From assembly GCA_019448385.1 (NCBI GenBank), contig JAGTXO010000013.1, forward strand, positions 890,607 through 954,606: a DNA stretch of 64,000 nucleotides. Reading direction: 5' to 3'. The DNA is from Diacronema lutheri. Taxonomy: Eukaryota; Haptophyta; Pavlovophyceae; Pavlovales; Pavlovaceae. The notes under the pieces were generated by a model. That model did no database searches. It had not been told where the DNA came from and saw nothing but the letters and a program-made list of their open reading frames with translations. Positions 39,273 through 51,100 of the stretch are shown here, in pieces. The position numbers were made by a program, and so were the translations under genes. Numbering within the stretch: position 1 is the stretch's first letter; each line of letters opens with the position of its first letter.

Positions 39273-40181
39273 ATGAAGTTTGGAAAGGTGTTGCGCGAGA
39301 CGGTGCGGACGCGGATGCCGGCGTGGTCCGAGTACATGGTGCAGTATAAGGCGCTTAAGCAGCTGCTCAAGCAGCTCGCCGAGGCCCAGGGGCGAGCAGA
39401 TGATGCGGGACACGGTGCGCGCGGCTTGCGGGCGCGCGCACGCAGCTCGCTGGGCGTGCCCTGCTAGGGCCCGCTGGGCGCGGCCCGTCGGCGAGGCAGC
39501 CACGCTTTGGTGACACCCGGCTGCCACCTAGCCTCGTCTCTCCGCCCGCCTTCCCTGCCCGCAAAACCCTACCGCCGCCCCACTTTGCTCAGCCGCCGCT
39601 CGTCTGCTCACGCGCACCCGCGCCGCGCACCCCTCGCCCCGCGCTCGCGGCGCGCATGCGCAGATGACGAGGAGGAGATAGCGGACGACCCTCTGGCGCG
39701 ATTCACCGAGCGGCTGGATGTGGAGGTCGAGAAGATCAACGACTTTTACATGGACCGCATCGAGGAAGGCGTGATCATCCTGCATGCGATGACGCAGCAG
39801 GTCGACGCGCTCATCGCGTCGAGCTCAAACGACGTGCCTCAAATCTCGGCGATCCAGCGCGCGCTCGTGTCGTACCACTTCAATCTGCTCATGCTGCAGT
39901 CATACGTTGCTCTCAACTTCTCCGGGGTCGTCAAAATCCTCAAAAAGCTCGACAAAAAGTTTGGAACTGCCCACCGGAAAGCCTACCTCGAATCCATCGT
40001 CGGCCTCCCCTTCTACAACTGCGCGGCGCTCGGGCAGGTGGTCGAGGACACGGAGACGCTCTTCGCGCGGCTCGACGCTGCCATGGGCAGGGCGAGCGCG
40101 CGGCTCAAGGTGCCGTGCGCGGTGCCCGGCAGCGAAGCCGTCGAGGCGAGGCAAGGCGCGCCCATGGCCCAATCTGTGTAG
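39273..40181 (+). CDS. SPX-domain protein (phosphate/inositol-pyrophosphate sensing)
   Basis: Two exons (39273-39414 and 39664-40181) give 219 residues. The N-terminal SPX helix MKFGKVLRETVRTRMPAWSE with YKALKQLLKQL is followed, across the intron (cacg|gtgcgc to cgcag|at), by DDPLARFTERLDVEVEKINDFY and the lysine surface cluster NFSGVVKILKKLDKKFG, which binds inositol polyphosphates. It lacks any EXS, RING, MFS or VTC domain, so it is a stand-alone SPX protein like plant SPX1-4. Those regulate phosphate-starvation transcription factors through inositol pyrophosphates. The exact donor is set by frame and could be ambiguous. Confidence 0.82.
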
Positions 40182-40397
40182 CGGGGCGGGCGCGCTGGCG
40201 GCCGCGGCGAGGCGGCGCGGCCGACCGGTCCGCCGTCTCGCCACGGGCGGAGCGCGGAGGCGCTGGCGGAGCGCGGCGAGCGCTCCGCGTGGCCTCTCGG
40301 CCATCGCCGTGCGGCAAGGCGCGCGCCGGCTGCCGGGTCCGGCGCGCGGCGCGCTCAGCGTGCTTCAGCCTCAAAGTCGATCTGATTCTGTGCGGGG

Positions 40398-40460
<63 letters not shown>

Positions 40461-40562
40461 CGTGCACGTAGCGTCGGTCCGAAGTCAGAGCGACGACCCC
40501 GTGCATGCCGGCGGCGGGGACGTCCGGGACGGGAAGGACCTGGCCGCAGGACGTATGGCGGT
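40182..40562. repeat. Spacer with G58 homopolymer
   Basis: 381-bp spacer between the SPX gene and the MAPEG-like gene. It contains an unbroken run of 58 G at 40403-40460, the longest in the window, about 100 bp upstream of the next gene's start. The rest is GC-rich without recognisable features. Confidence 0.8.
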
Positions 40563-41330
40563 ATGGGTCGACGCCCTGATTTCGGCCTGATGTTGCGTGC
40601 GCCCTTTCGCTCGCTCCGTTTGTCCAGCCTCGGCCCCGTGCGCGCCCCTCCTGCTCACCCGCCTGTAAGCGTCGTTAGTAGGTATGGGGCCCGAGAGGGA
40701 GGGGCAAAAACGGAAAATCGTCGCATCGCACCCGTCCGGTTTGCCGTGCGCACGCTCGGCCGCGTGCACGACGCTGGCCCCGCTCGCCTGTTGGCTCTCG
40801 TGGCCGCACTCGGCGCCTTCGCCGTTGCGCTGGCCTTCACACCAGCAGTTTTTCGTCCTGTAAGCGGCTCGATCGAACATCGACTCGCGTTTGCGGCGTC
40901 CGCGCACGGTTGGGTCTTCGCGGCGCTCGCAACATGCGCGGGTGCACCCGAGCTCCGGTCAGTCGCGCCAGGCTCGCAGCAGGCGCAGGTGCGCGGTGTG
41001 ATGATGCAGATGACGCTCGAGCAGGTGGTCCTCGCCGTTGGCGCGCAGGCCGGCTGCGCGCTCCTCCTTCCGCTCCGCGTGCTGCCGATCATCCCAGTTG
41101 CGGCCGCGCTCGCATGCGCAGGCATGCTGCTCTTCTGGTGGGGCTGCGCGTGCGGCGCGACGTTCCGCATGGCTCTTGGCTTCAACCTCGCTTTCTATCC
41201 GTCGGTGATGCTCATCTTCCTCCCTCTCGCCCATCCGCTCGCGGCTCGATCCGGTTTCCCTTTCTTGGTCGAGCCTGCCGCGCTCATCGCCGGCGACTAC
41301 GTCGTGAGCGTGACGCGTGTCGACGTGTGA
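40563..41330 (+). CDS. Multi-pass membrane protein, MAPEG-like
   Basis: Single-exon frame of 255 residues from the ATG at 40563 (246 from the ATG at 40590). After a hydrophilic, basic N-terminus come four hydrophobic segments: LLALVAALGAFAVALAF, LAFAASAHGWVFAALAT, the stretch around AGCALLLPLRVLPIIPVAAALACAG, and a C-terminal SVMLIFLPLAHPL. The centre (QMTLEQVVLAVGAQ, then WWGCACGATFRMALGFNLAFYPS) is reminiscent of the NTLEQ...R..GY pattern of MAPEG proteins (glutathione and eicosanoid membrane enzymes). Several hallmark residues differ, so enzymatic function should not be assumed. Confidence 0.55.
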   Translation: MGRRPDFGLMLRAPFRSLRLSSLGPVRAPPAHPPVSVVSRYGAREGGAKTENRRIAPVRFAVRTLGRVHDAGPARLLALVAALGAFAVALAFTPAVFRPVSGSIEHRLAFAASAHGWVFAALATCAGAPELRSVAPGSQQAQVRGVMMQMTLEQVVLAVGAQAGCALLLPLRVLPIIPVAAALACAGMLLFWWGCACGATFRMALGFNLAFYPSVMLIFLPLAHPLAARSGFPFLVEPAALIAGDYVVSVTRVDV

Positions 41331-42101
41331 CGCGTGCAGTGCCTGGTCGAGCGCGGGCGCGACCGCGCCGTGCAAGGGCTCTATGCGTGGCGTTTTAAGG
41401 CCGTTTGATGGGGTCAGATCGACCCGCCGATGACTCCTGCACGGTCAACACAGTCCAACATAGGTGGGGCGCCAATCCGGATCGACATCGGCGATCGACA
41501 CTGGAAGCAACTCGATCCCGCCGTCGCCGGACCCTCTCAGTGGAGAGCCCAGGCGTCCCTCGCGCCCTCTCGGCTCGCGCCGACAAGGGCGCATTATGTA
41601 CCATGTCTCCTCGCCGGCAAGCTCGGTGCCAGCGGGGGTTCAAGCAGGCGCAGAGCGCCACCCACCCGAGAACAAAGTGGGCGACATCGTATATAAGTAT
41701 AGATGGTCAAGCCAAATCCGATCAGGGGCACGATCGCGCCCCGAGTGCAGCGCGGGCCGTTCGGAAGGACGTCCTTGTGAGGGAGCTCTTCGCGTTTGGC
41801 GAGCGGGGGAGCACGACGCGCAGCGTTGCTGCGGCGGCGTGCGGGCGGCGAGCAGCGGTCGGGCTGCTCGCGACGAGGCCGGAGCAGACGGCGCCGTGGC
41901 CGCCGGCGCAGGTGACGCGCGCCGACGAGCCGTAGCGAGCGTCCGTGATCCGCACGGCGGTTGGAGCGGGCCGGCTGGTGCGGCGCGCTCGGCCACGGGT
42001 GGCGGCGTGCACGGTCGTGCCGCGCGCGGCACGCGTCGCCAGCCGCGCGCGACCTGGGCAGAGCCCGCAAAGCGTCGACCGCTGCGCGGCTCGGCCGTGC
42101 G
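41331..42101. other. 3' flank of the Fanzor gene; candidate guide-RNA / element-end region
   Basis: These 771 bp lie directly downstream of the Fanzor stop on minus. No coding sequence is convincing. It contains a small hairpin at 41411-41425 (GGGTC-AGATC-GACCC), a strikingly AT-rich island TATATAAGTATA at 41690-41701, and repeated GATCGACA words near 41483-41500. Fanzor and TnpB guide RNAs usually start in or just after the 3' end of the nuclease gene, so this is where an fRNA and the element's terminus would be expected. That placement is inference. Confidence 0.35.
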
Positions 42102-45100
42102 TCAACGCCGGCCGCGCTTCGGCCCGCGCGCGCTGCCGCCGCCGGCACTGGCGCTGGCAGCTCCGCGGGCGGGGGTGCGGGCGCGAGAGCCGCCGCCGCC
42201 ACCGCCGCCGCGCCCGCCGCCGTCGTCGCCACCGCCGTCGCCGCCGCCGCCTCCCCCGCCGTCATCGTCGTCGTCGCCGCCGCCGCCTCCGTCGCCGTCG
42301 CCGTCGCCGTCGCCCTCGCCGCCGCCGCCGTCGCCGCTGCCATCGTCGTCGTCGTCGTCGTCGCCCTCGTCGTCGCCCTCGTCGTCGCCGTCGCACTCGT
42401 CGTCGCAGTCGTCGCCCTCGCCGTGCACCATGCGCTCCTCACGCTCCCACACCTCGCCGCGCGCCCACCAGGCGAGCACGAGGGCAAAGCGCTCAGGCGT
42501 CGACGTGGTGTCGCGCCCGGCCGCGTGCGCCGCCATGTCGTGCACGTCGTAGAAGATGTTGCGCGCGGCGTTGTAGTCGCGGTGCACGGGCTTCTTGCCG
42601 CCGTTGCACGCCGGGCAGATGACGAGCGCGTGCACCGTGCGCGTGCCGCCCTTTGCCACGGGCAGGCGCGGGTTCTGCGCGAGCTCCGCGCCGCAGCGCT
42701 GCAGCCTGCCGCCCTTGGCGAGCCGCGGCATCGAGCAGTGCATCGACGTGTACGGCTCGGGCACGAAGACGGCCGCGACGCCGCGCCGCCGCAGCTCGCG
42801 CAGCAGCCCCACCTGGAAGGCGGGCGGCGCGCCCTTGGGCTGCGCGCCCTTGTGGTCGCGCAGCCACTTGCCCACGCACACGAGCAGCCGGTCGCGCGTC
42901 ACGCCGTCGACACAGTGCGCCGCGATGAGCGCCTCGGCGACGCGCGCCGCGTTGGACCGCCCGCCGCTGTCGCGCCGCCAGCGCTCCTTCCGGCGCGCCG
43001 GCGCGTCGTACACGTGCTCGGCGGCGCGCTCGCGCACCCGCGCGCTCTCGCGGTGGAAGGCGATGTATTTGCCCGCGTCGAGCACCTTGGCGCTGTGCGC
43101 CTCGCCAAGCCGCGCCTCGTCCGCCTCCACGCTGAACTCCTCGCCGCGCCCGTCGGTGCGCACGCGCCGCCGCGCCGCGTTGGTCTTGGCCGTCTCGCGC
43201 GCAAAGCCCGCGGCGCGCGCGCGCGCGCGCTGCGTGAACTGCCGCCAGACGGCCGCCCGCCCGACGTGCGCAGAGTAGGTGGTGATGTTGCCCATGTTCG
43301 GGTCGGCCGCGACGACGACCGCCGCCTCGACGTCGATCGCCCGCCGCAGCTCGGAGCCGAGCGCGACGGCGATGCGCCCGTCCGGCCGGCGCCAGCGGTG
43401 CAGGACGCCCGAGCCGCCGGCCGGCGCCTGCGCCTTCGGCACGAGGACGGTCCCGACGGCGTGCACGGCGACGCCATCTGTCACCACCGACTTGACGGGC
43501 TGCCGGCCCGGGAGCGGCACGCGCGGCAGCGGCGCGAGGCCAACCCACGAGCGCCGCGCGTGCCACGGCAGATCGGCCGGCGGCCGCTCGCGCCCGGCGT
43601 AGTCGAAGACGCGGTTGGAGATGTCGAAGCGCGTCGCAAAGACCGCGTACCTGACGCGCACGTCCGACATCGGCGGGGTGTTGCCGTTTGTGCCTGTCCA
43701 CTTGATCGGCTCGCCATCGTGGTCGCGCAGGTCCAGCGCCTTGAGCCGCGCGCGCAGCTCCTTGCGCTCGTCATCCGAAAGCGTCACCCAGATGGCGCTC
43801 GCGGCGAGGCGCACGTTGCGCGGCACCTGCGCGCAGCGCGCGGCGCGCGAGCGCGCGGGCGCGTGACCAACCTGGCCGCGGGGCGGCGCGCACGGCGGCG
43901 GCGCGCGCGCTTGGGCGCTCGGCGGCGGCAGCGGCAGCCACGCCTCGCGCGCACATTGTGCGTGCGCAGCGGCGCCACATTGTACCGCGGCGGCCGTCCG
44001 GTCAGCTGCGTGTGGATGTGCGCGAGCCGGCAGAGCAGCGCCTGCCCCTCGGCCACGTGCTGCAGGGTGCGGATCTGCACGAGGAAGTAGCGCGTCGTGT
44101 GCCGGTCGTAGTTCCACCTTTTCGTGGGCGTGCACTTGTAGTCGATCTTGTGGAGGACCATGTCGGGCAGGTGGCGGTCGAGCGCGGCGGGGCAGCCGAC
44201 GCGCGCGCCCTCCACGTCGCCGCGCAGCAGCCGCTCGCACAGCTCGCGCACGCGCGCGTTTCGCTGCATCTCGGGCAGCGCGACGAGCGCCTCGTCGCGC
44301 TCGACTGCCGCGCGGACGACGTCGCGGAGCAGCCCGTTCACGACGCGCGATGGATGCATCAGGCACGCGGTGGACACCTGCGTCGCCTCCGCCTCGAGGA
44401 TCTCCGTGAGGCCCACCGCGCAGACGGGCTGGACGCCCTCGGCCATCTCGCCGACGGCGCGCGCCGTCGCCGCCTTGGTCTGCGCGGCGGCTTGCTCGGC
44501 GGGCTTGCCTCGGGGCGCTGCACCGTACGTGCTCTCGTCCTTGTGCCAGCCGATGGCCGAGAAGATCGCACGGACGGTTCCCTTGTCCATCGTGGTCGAC
44601 GTGTGCACGCTGGTCGACGGGCCGCCCGACGCCGCGCCGACGGCCTGCGCGCTCGCCACCGCAGCCTCGTCGCGCACCACCTTGTTGATGACGCGGTACG
44701 CCTGTGTCGTGAGCCTGTGCACGGCCGCCGCGATGCGCTGCAGCTCCTTCCGCGCACCGGGCTGCGCCGTCACCGCCTGCGGCCCCGCGTTGAGCGTCGA
44801 GCGCTTGACCACGAAGCCCGGGAGCACGCTGACGCGCGTGCGCGCCGTCGCGCCGCCGGCGGCGCGCGCGCTCGGCGCAGCGGGCTCGTCCACGCGCGCG
44901 CGCTCGACGCCGCGCGCGCGGGGAACGCTCGGCGCGCGCGCGCCCGCGGCGTCGCGCGCGCTCGCGGCGGCACCCGCCGCGGCGCGCTTGCCCGCGGCGC
45001 CCGACTCGCCGTGCGCGCGAAGCGGCGCCGACGCCAATGCCGACGCCGCGCCCGCGCCGCCGCTGCCGCTGCCCGATACGCCCGCGCGCCGCTTCTGCTC

Positions 45101-48100
45101 GTCGCGCGTCTTGCGGAACTGGGCGACGAGGTCGCTGCTCACGTTGGCCTCAGGCTCCCACGTGTCGGCGCTCTCGTCGTAGCCCCGCCACCTGATCCGG
45201 AACTGGAACGTCACCTTCTTGCCCGCCTTGCGGCGCTCGTCGACGACCGCCTCGACCTCGTACGTGCGCGCCTCCTCGTCGACGCTCGCGCCCGCCGCGC
45301 TCGCGCCCGTGTCCGGCCACCCAGCGACCGTGCCGCCCAGCCTCTCGGCGGCCGCGCGCAGCTGCCGCTCGCGCTGGGCGGCCGCGGCGCCTCGCGCGAC
45401 CAGCGCGGGCAGCATGCCCGCGCCGCCCGCGAGGCCGTGCGCGCCGACGCTGGCGGTCATCAGCGCGTCGAGGCACGCGAACGTTGCGAGCGCACGCGCG
45501 CCATCGTCGCCGCCGCGCGGCTGCGAGCGCACGACGGGCGATGGCCGCGGCTCCCCCTCGGCCGCGAGCAGCGGCCAGATCGCACTGGCCAGCGCGACGG
45601 CATGCGCGCCGACCGCGACGGCCACGTCCGCGTCGAGCGGCGCAAAGTCGTAGCGCACGAGCGCGGCCGGGCGCGAGTCGTCCGTCGGCCGGTCGGCGAC
45701 GAGCAGCCCGACCGGGCGCGGCGGCTCGCCGGACGGCGCGGCGACGGGCACGCAGAGGAGCACGACGAGCAGGCGCGGCGTGCCGCCGAGCAGCGCGCGC
45801 GCGGCATCCGCCCCGTCGGCTCCGCCGCGCGCGGCCGCGGCGAGCAGCTCGGCCGCGCGCGTCGGGCCCAGCGCCGTGCGCGCGTCCTTGCGCGCGCGTG
45901 CGCGGGCCGTGTACGCGGCGCAGGCGTCGTCGAGCACCGCCGCGCTGGGCGCGGTGCCAGTCGTCGCCCACGCGCGCAGCGCGTCGCGCACCCGCGTGAC
46001 GATCGCCTGGTCGACCGCCGCCTCGCCGGCAGCGTGCGCCGGCGCGCACGCCGGCGGTGCGGCGGCAGGCGCGAGCGCGGGCGCGCCGTCGGCGCCGTCA
46101 ACGCCGACGGCGCCGTCGGCGCGCCGCCACGCGAGCTTCGCCTCGATCTGCTGCCGGACGGCGTGGCAGTGCCGGTCGATGCCGCGCGCGTCGTCGAGCG
46201 CGGCCAGCGCGTCCTCAGCGGCGGGACGGCCGCTCGCGTCCGCGACGGCCTGCAGGCAGAGCAGCGCGGCCGCACGCGCGTTGCACGCGCTCTGCGGCTC
46301 GGGCGCGAGCGCGAGCTCGAGCTCGAGCGGCGACGCGCCTCGCGCCGCGGCGATCGCGTCCATCAGCACGTCCAACCGCTGCACCAGCGCCCTGTGCGCG
46401 TCGCGCGGCGCGCCCGTCGACGGCGCGCGCGAGCGCGTCGCCAGGAGCCCGAGCGCGCGCGCCGGCGCGCCCGCCGGCGTGTGCAGCACGAGCAGCGCCG
46501 CGCCCGCCAAGCTCGCGTTGCGCGTGACGAGCGCGAAGATGCGCGTCGCCTCGTGCGCGCCCACCGACGCCCAGATCGCAGCGCGATCGGCGTCCGTCTG
46601 CGCGTCGCACAGGTCGCGCACGTCGTCCGGCGCGAGCAGCGCGCCGCCGCCGGCGGAGCGCGCGACGATCGCCCGCGCCTCCGCCACGAAGACGGCCTGC
46701 GGCAGGTCGGCGTGGCGCGCGTCGACGATGGCGCGCGTCGCGTGCACGCCGAGCTCCACGCCGCGGTAGAAGGCGCGCGCGTTGGCCGCGCGCGCGTGCG
46801 CCGGCCGTCCGTCCGCGTTGCGCCTCGCGCGCGCCTGCTTGCTCGTGCGCGCGAGGCCGTCGCGTGGCGGTGGCGGCAGCGTGGCGAGGAAGCGCGCGGC
46901 GGGCGGCGGCGCGCGCACGCCGCGCTGCCGCCGTGCGATGGCCGCGAGCCGCCGGCCCGCCGCGCTGCCGCCCGCGCCGACGTGCTGCCGGCGGCCGAGC
47001 GCCGCCGGTGGCGGCGGCGGCGGCGGCGCGGCGGCGGGCGGCGGCGCGACGGCGGGCGGCGGCGCGGCGGCGGGCGGCGGCGCGGCGGTGGGCGGCGGCG
47101 CGGCGGCGGGCGGCAGCGGCGGCGGCGCGGCGGCGACGGCAGCACCAGTCGGCTTGTCCGCCCACGCACCCGAGACGCTGTCCCAGGCCTTGCCCGGTGG
47201 CGCGCGCCCACGCGGCCGCGGGTGGCGGGCTCGAGCGGCGGGGGGCGGGCGGCCGGCGCGCCAGTCGAAGACAGGTGCAACCGTGGCGGCAGGCGCCGAG
47301 TGCAGCGCGTCGGTCACAGAGCGCGTGGTGCGCGCGGCGACCGTGGCGCGCATGGCGGGCGGGCGGTGAGCAGCGCCCGCCGGCGCGCCGGCGGGCGCGG
47401 CAGCCGGCGCGCCGGCGGGCGCGGCCGCCTCGAGCCCGGCGGAGGCGCCGCGCTTGCGCTTGCGCGTGCCGCCGCGCGTGCGCCTGCGCGCGCGCCCGCC
47501 GCGCGCCCGTGCGGCCTGCGCGTCGCCAGCCGCGTCGCCGGCCGCGTCGCCGCGCCGCACGTAGACGATCGCGAACGCCTCCTCGCCGGTCCCGTCGACG
47601 CCGCCGCGCGCGCGGCGTAGGACCGACCGCCACTGCAGCCGCCGCGCGCGGCCGGGCTCGCACGCAAACCAGCGCCCACCGCGCCTGACGACGGCCACAA
47701 AGTCGTCGTCGCGCCGCCCGCGCCGGCGCGTGCGCAGCAGCACGCACTGCACGTCGAGCCAGCCCTCGTGCCAGTCGGCCGTGCTGGGGGCGACGCGAAT
47801 CGACTGCGGGAGCTCGACGCCAAAGCCGGCGAGGCGCACGATGTGCGCGACGATGACGCTCGAAATGGCGGGGGCGCTCGACGGGTCGTCCGCTGCAGCG
47901 AGCACCGCCTCGCCCCAGTGCTCACGCGTGACGCAATCCGCGTCCTCGACGTGCACGTGCGCCACGCTCGCGCCGAGCTGGTGCAGCAACGCGCAGATGT
48001 CGGCGTCGACCGTCCTCTCCTCCTCGGCCGCCTCGGCCGTGCCGCGGGCGGCGGCGTCGCCCGCCGGCTGCCCGAGGTACGCGATCGCCCGCTCGACGGC

Positions 48101-51100
48101 CGCGCCCTCCGCACGCGCTGCGCTGTCGATCGCCGCATTGCCGACGGGCGCGCGCAGCGCCGCGATCGCGTCTTGCAACGCCGTCGCGTCGCCCGTCGCC
48201 GCCGCCGCCGTCACCGCCGCCGCGCTCGCGGTGCCGTGCGCGACGGCGTGCAGCGCGGCGGCGCGCGCGGCGGGGATGCGCCCGTCCAGCGCGAGCACGA
48301 GCGGCGGCCCGGCCGGCGTCTGCTGCCGCCGGTGCCGCCGGCTCGCAGCCGGGTGGTCGGTGCGCGCGCGCTCGAGCCGCGCGCGCCGCTCGACGACGCG
48401 CGCCCAGAAGGCCTGCACCCTCAGCTGCGCGAATGCAAGCCAGCCGGCGCCGCGCGTCACGACGTGCACGACGATCCGGTCCTCGTGCCTGAGGTACTGC
48501 ACGTAGAGCGCTTTGCTCACGCCGAGGACGTGCATGCCGAGCTGCAGCTGATCGCGGTGCGGCTGCGGCGGCCCGTCCTCGTGCGCCGTGGCGCCCGCCT
48601 TGGTGAGCGTCTTCACCTCGACGAGGACCTGCTCGTTGTTTTCGGGGAGGATGGCGAGCCCGTCCGGCGAGAAGGCGAACGGCGCGCTCTTGTCGTGCGG
48701 GTCCGCACGCACCATCGGCAGGTTGCACACGACGGTGATGCCGTACGCGGCCGCCAGCTTGCGCAGCGCGACGGCCTCGCCGAGGATGCCCGCGGTCGTC
48801 GCCTTGGTCCGCACCTCGCGCCGCCGCCGGTGCACGTACTCGTCGGTGAGCGTCTCGTGCGCGACGCCGGCGTTGTCGTTCACGACGTCGCCAACCTTGC
48901 TGCCCGTGACCTCCTCCCATCGCTCGTCGTGCCAGCGCGGGCTGCGCTGCGCGGGCGCGCCCGCGCCGACGGCGTCGAGCACGCGGCGCAGCGCTGTGCC
49001 GTCGGGCGCAGCAGGCACGCGCGCGCGGTCCTGGGCCTCGCGAGCGTCGAGGACGCGGCCCGTAGTGGAATCTTGGGGTAGGTCGAGCTTGCTCGCCTCG
49101 CCGTAGCGGCTCTCCAGCTGGCGCGGTGCGTCGGCAGGGCCGCCGTCCGTGCGCGCACCCGACGCGCCCGCCAGTGCACGCGGCGCAGCGTCCGAGGCGC
49201 CCGCCGCGCCCGCGCCGCCGCCAATCGCGCCAGCGCACGCGCGCGCCGCGACCTGCGGACGGCCAGCCGCAGGGACCTCGTCCGCTCGGCCGGCCGCTGC
49301 GTCGGCCGTCCGCTTGGCCACCTCGCGCACGTCTCCGAGCGCGAGCGTGGCTGGCGCCGTCCAGCTCCCGTTGCGTTTGTCCCAAAATTTGAGCAGCCCG
49401 CCAAGGAAGGGCGTGCCCGTCGGGCGGTCCTCGGGCACCTCCGCCAGGATCGCGTCGACGCGCAGCGCGGCCGCCACATCGCAGAACGCGCGCGCGGCGC
49501 GCGCCATCCGCTCGGCGCGCGCGCCGCCGTCGTCCGCCGCGCGGCGGATGGCGTGGCTCACGTGCGCGACGCGGAGCGAGACGACGGCGTGCGCCGGCGC
49601 GTCGGCGCCCGTGCCGAGCGTGTGCCGCCGGATGGCCAGCTGCCCATCGCCCATGCGCGGCGGCAGCGACGCGCACGCCGCGACGGTCGTCGTGCCGGCC
49701 GCGCTGTCGCACAGCCAGCTCGCCTCGCCGCCGCCCGCAAACTCAAAGGTCGCGAAGCCCTCGCGGCCGAAAAGCGCGACGAAGTGGTCGAGCACCGCCT
49801 TGTTGATCGCGCGCGCCGCCGGCCGCGTCGATGCGCCGCGGGCAGCGCCACCCGCCGCGCCGCGCGCATCGCTGCACGTCGCAGGGCAGGTGCAGCCGGA
49901 CGCGCGCACGCCGTCCGACCGCGTCCGCGGCAGCTCGAGCTCGCGCACCTTGGGGCAGAACCAGAGCGGGTTGGACGCCTCGAGGCACAGCACGACGAGC
50001 CGCCCGTCCGTGCCGGCCAGCGCGCGCGCGTCGCGCAGCAGCTCGACGGCGAGCTCGGACGTCGCCGCGTGCACCGCCGGCTCGCCCGTCGCGCGGTCGG
50101 GCGGGAAGAGGCCGCCGCCGACGAGCGGGCTGGGGCAGCGGCCGAGCATTACGAGCAGCGGCGGCGGCGGCGTCTGCGGCGCCTGCTGCCCGACCGCAGC
50201 CGCCGTCAGCCCGGCCAGGTCGGAGCTCGTGCGGAGGGCCTTGAGCGCGACGCGCGAGCCGGTGCCCGCCTGCTCGGAAAACGTGGCGAGCATGGCGCAC
50301 GTGCTCGCCCTCGCGCCGCACTGCCAGCTGACGCGCGCGAGGAGGCCTTCCAGCGTGTCGTTTTCGCGCGGCCGCGTGACCGCGTCGAGCGCCGCCGGGC
50401 CGAGCTGGAGGCTGCCGGGCGTGACGCACAGCACCGCCTCGTGGTAGGCGCGCAGCAGCTCCCTCGGCAGCTGCTCGGCGGGCGTCGCCGCCTGCTCGCC
50501 CACCCACCGTACACCGTGGCCGCCGTCGCCCGCGCCCGCGAGCCGGACCGCCGGCCCGCCCGTGATCGCCGAGGTCGGTGGCGTGCCGAGCGCGTCGACG
50601 AGCGCGCGCACGGGCGCGACACGCCTGCGCGCAGCGTCCGCGCCGACGGCGAGCGCGGCGATCTGAGCGCCCTCCCATGCGCGCTCCCTCGCGTCGTCCC
50701 GCGCGGCCGCCGGCGCGGCGCCCGGCCGCGCGCCGGGCGGCACCGCGCACGCCGCCGCGACGACCTCCGCGCGCGCGCCGGCGGCGTCGGGCGCGTGCAG
50801 CTGCGCGAGCGCGCCAAAGAGCGCGGCGGCCGAGCGGTAGCGGCCGTGCGCCGCGACGAGCGCGTAGAGCACGCGCAGCGCGGCCACGCCCGCCTGGTCG
50901 GGCGCGTCGCCAGCGATGCGCCCGACCTCCCACGTGCGCGTGGGCGGCGGGCTGCCGTCGGCCGGGTCCGGACGCAGCGCCCACGCGCGCTCGACGATCG
51001 CGTTGAACACGTCGCGCGCGGCGCCCTCGTCAAACTCGGCGGCGCCCGCCGCGTGCGCGCACCACCCGTGCACGCGCGACGTGGGCGCATCCACGGCGCG

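Noticed and set aside
42190-42430. CRISPR-like or regulatory repeat array
   Set aside because: It is a simple triplet repeat encoding Asp/Gly; no spacers of constant length.
43784-43955. Frameshift between the large frame and the Fanzor C-terminal frame
   Set aside because: A phase-0 intron (43827-43954) with gtgcgc donor and gcgcag acceptor gives the expected Fanzor sequence, so no frameshift is needed.
43958-47620. Long plus-strand frame (about 1,220 codons) antisense to the giant gene
   Set aside because: Its translation is Arg/Ala/Gly-rich without domains; the minus strand in the same place encodes a chromodomain and Fanzor sequence. It is a GC-driven shadow.
47580-47960. Possible UCH/OTU-like deubiquitinase segment (HWGEAVLAAADD..., FVAVVRRGGRWFACEP)
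   Set aside because: Fold hints only; no catalytic Cys in the expected position, so not annotated.
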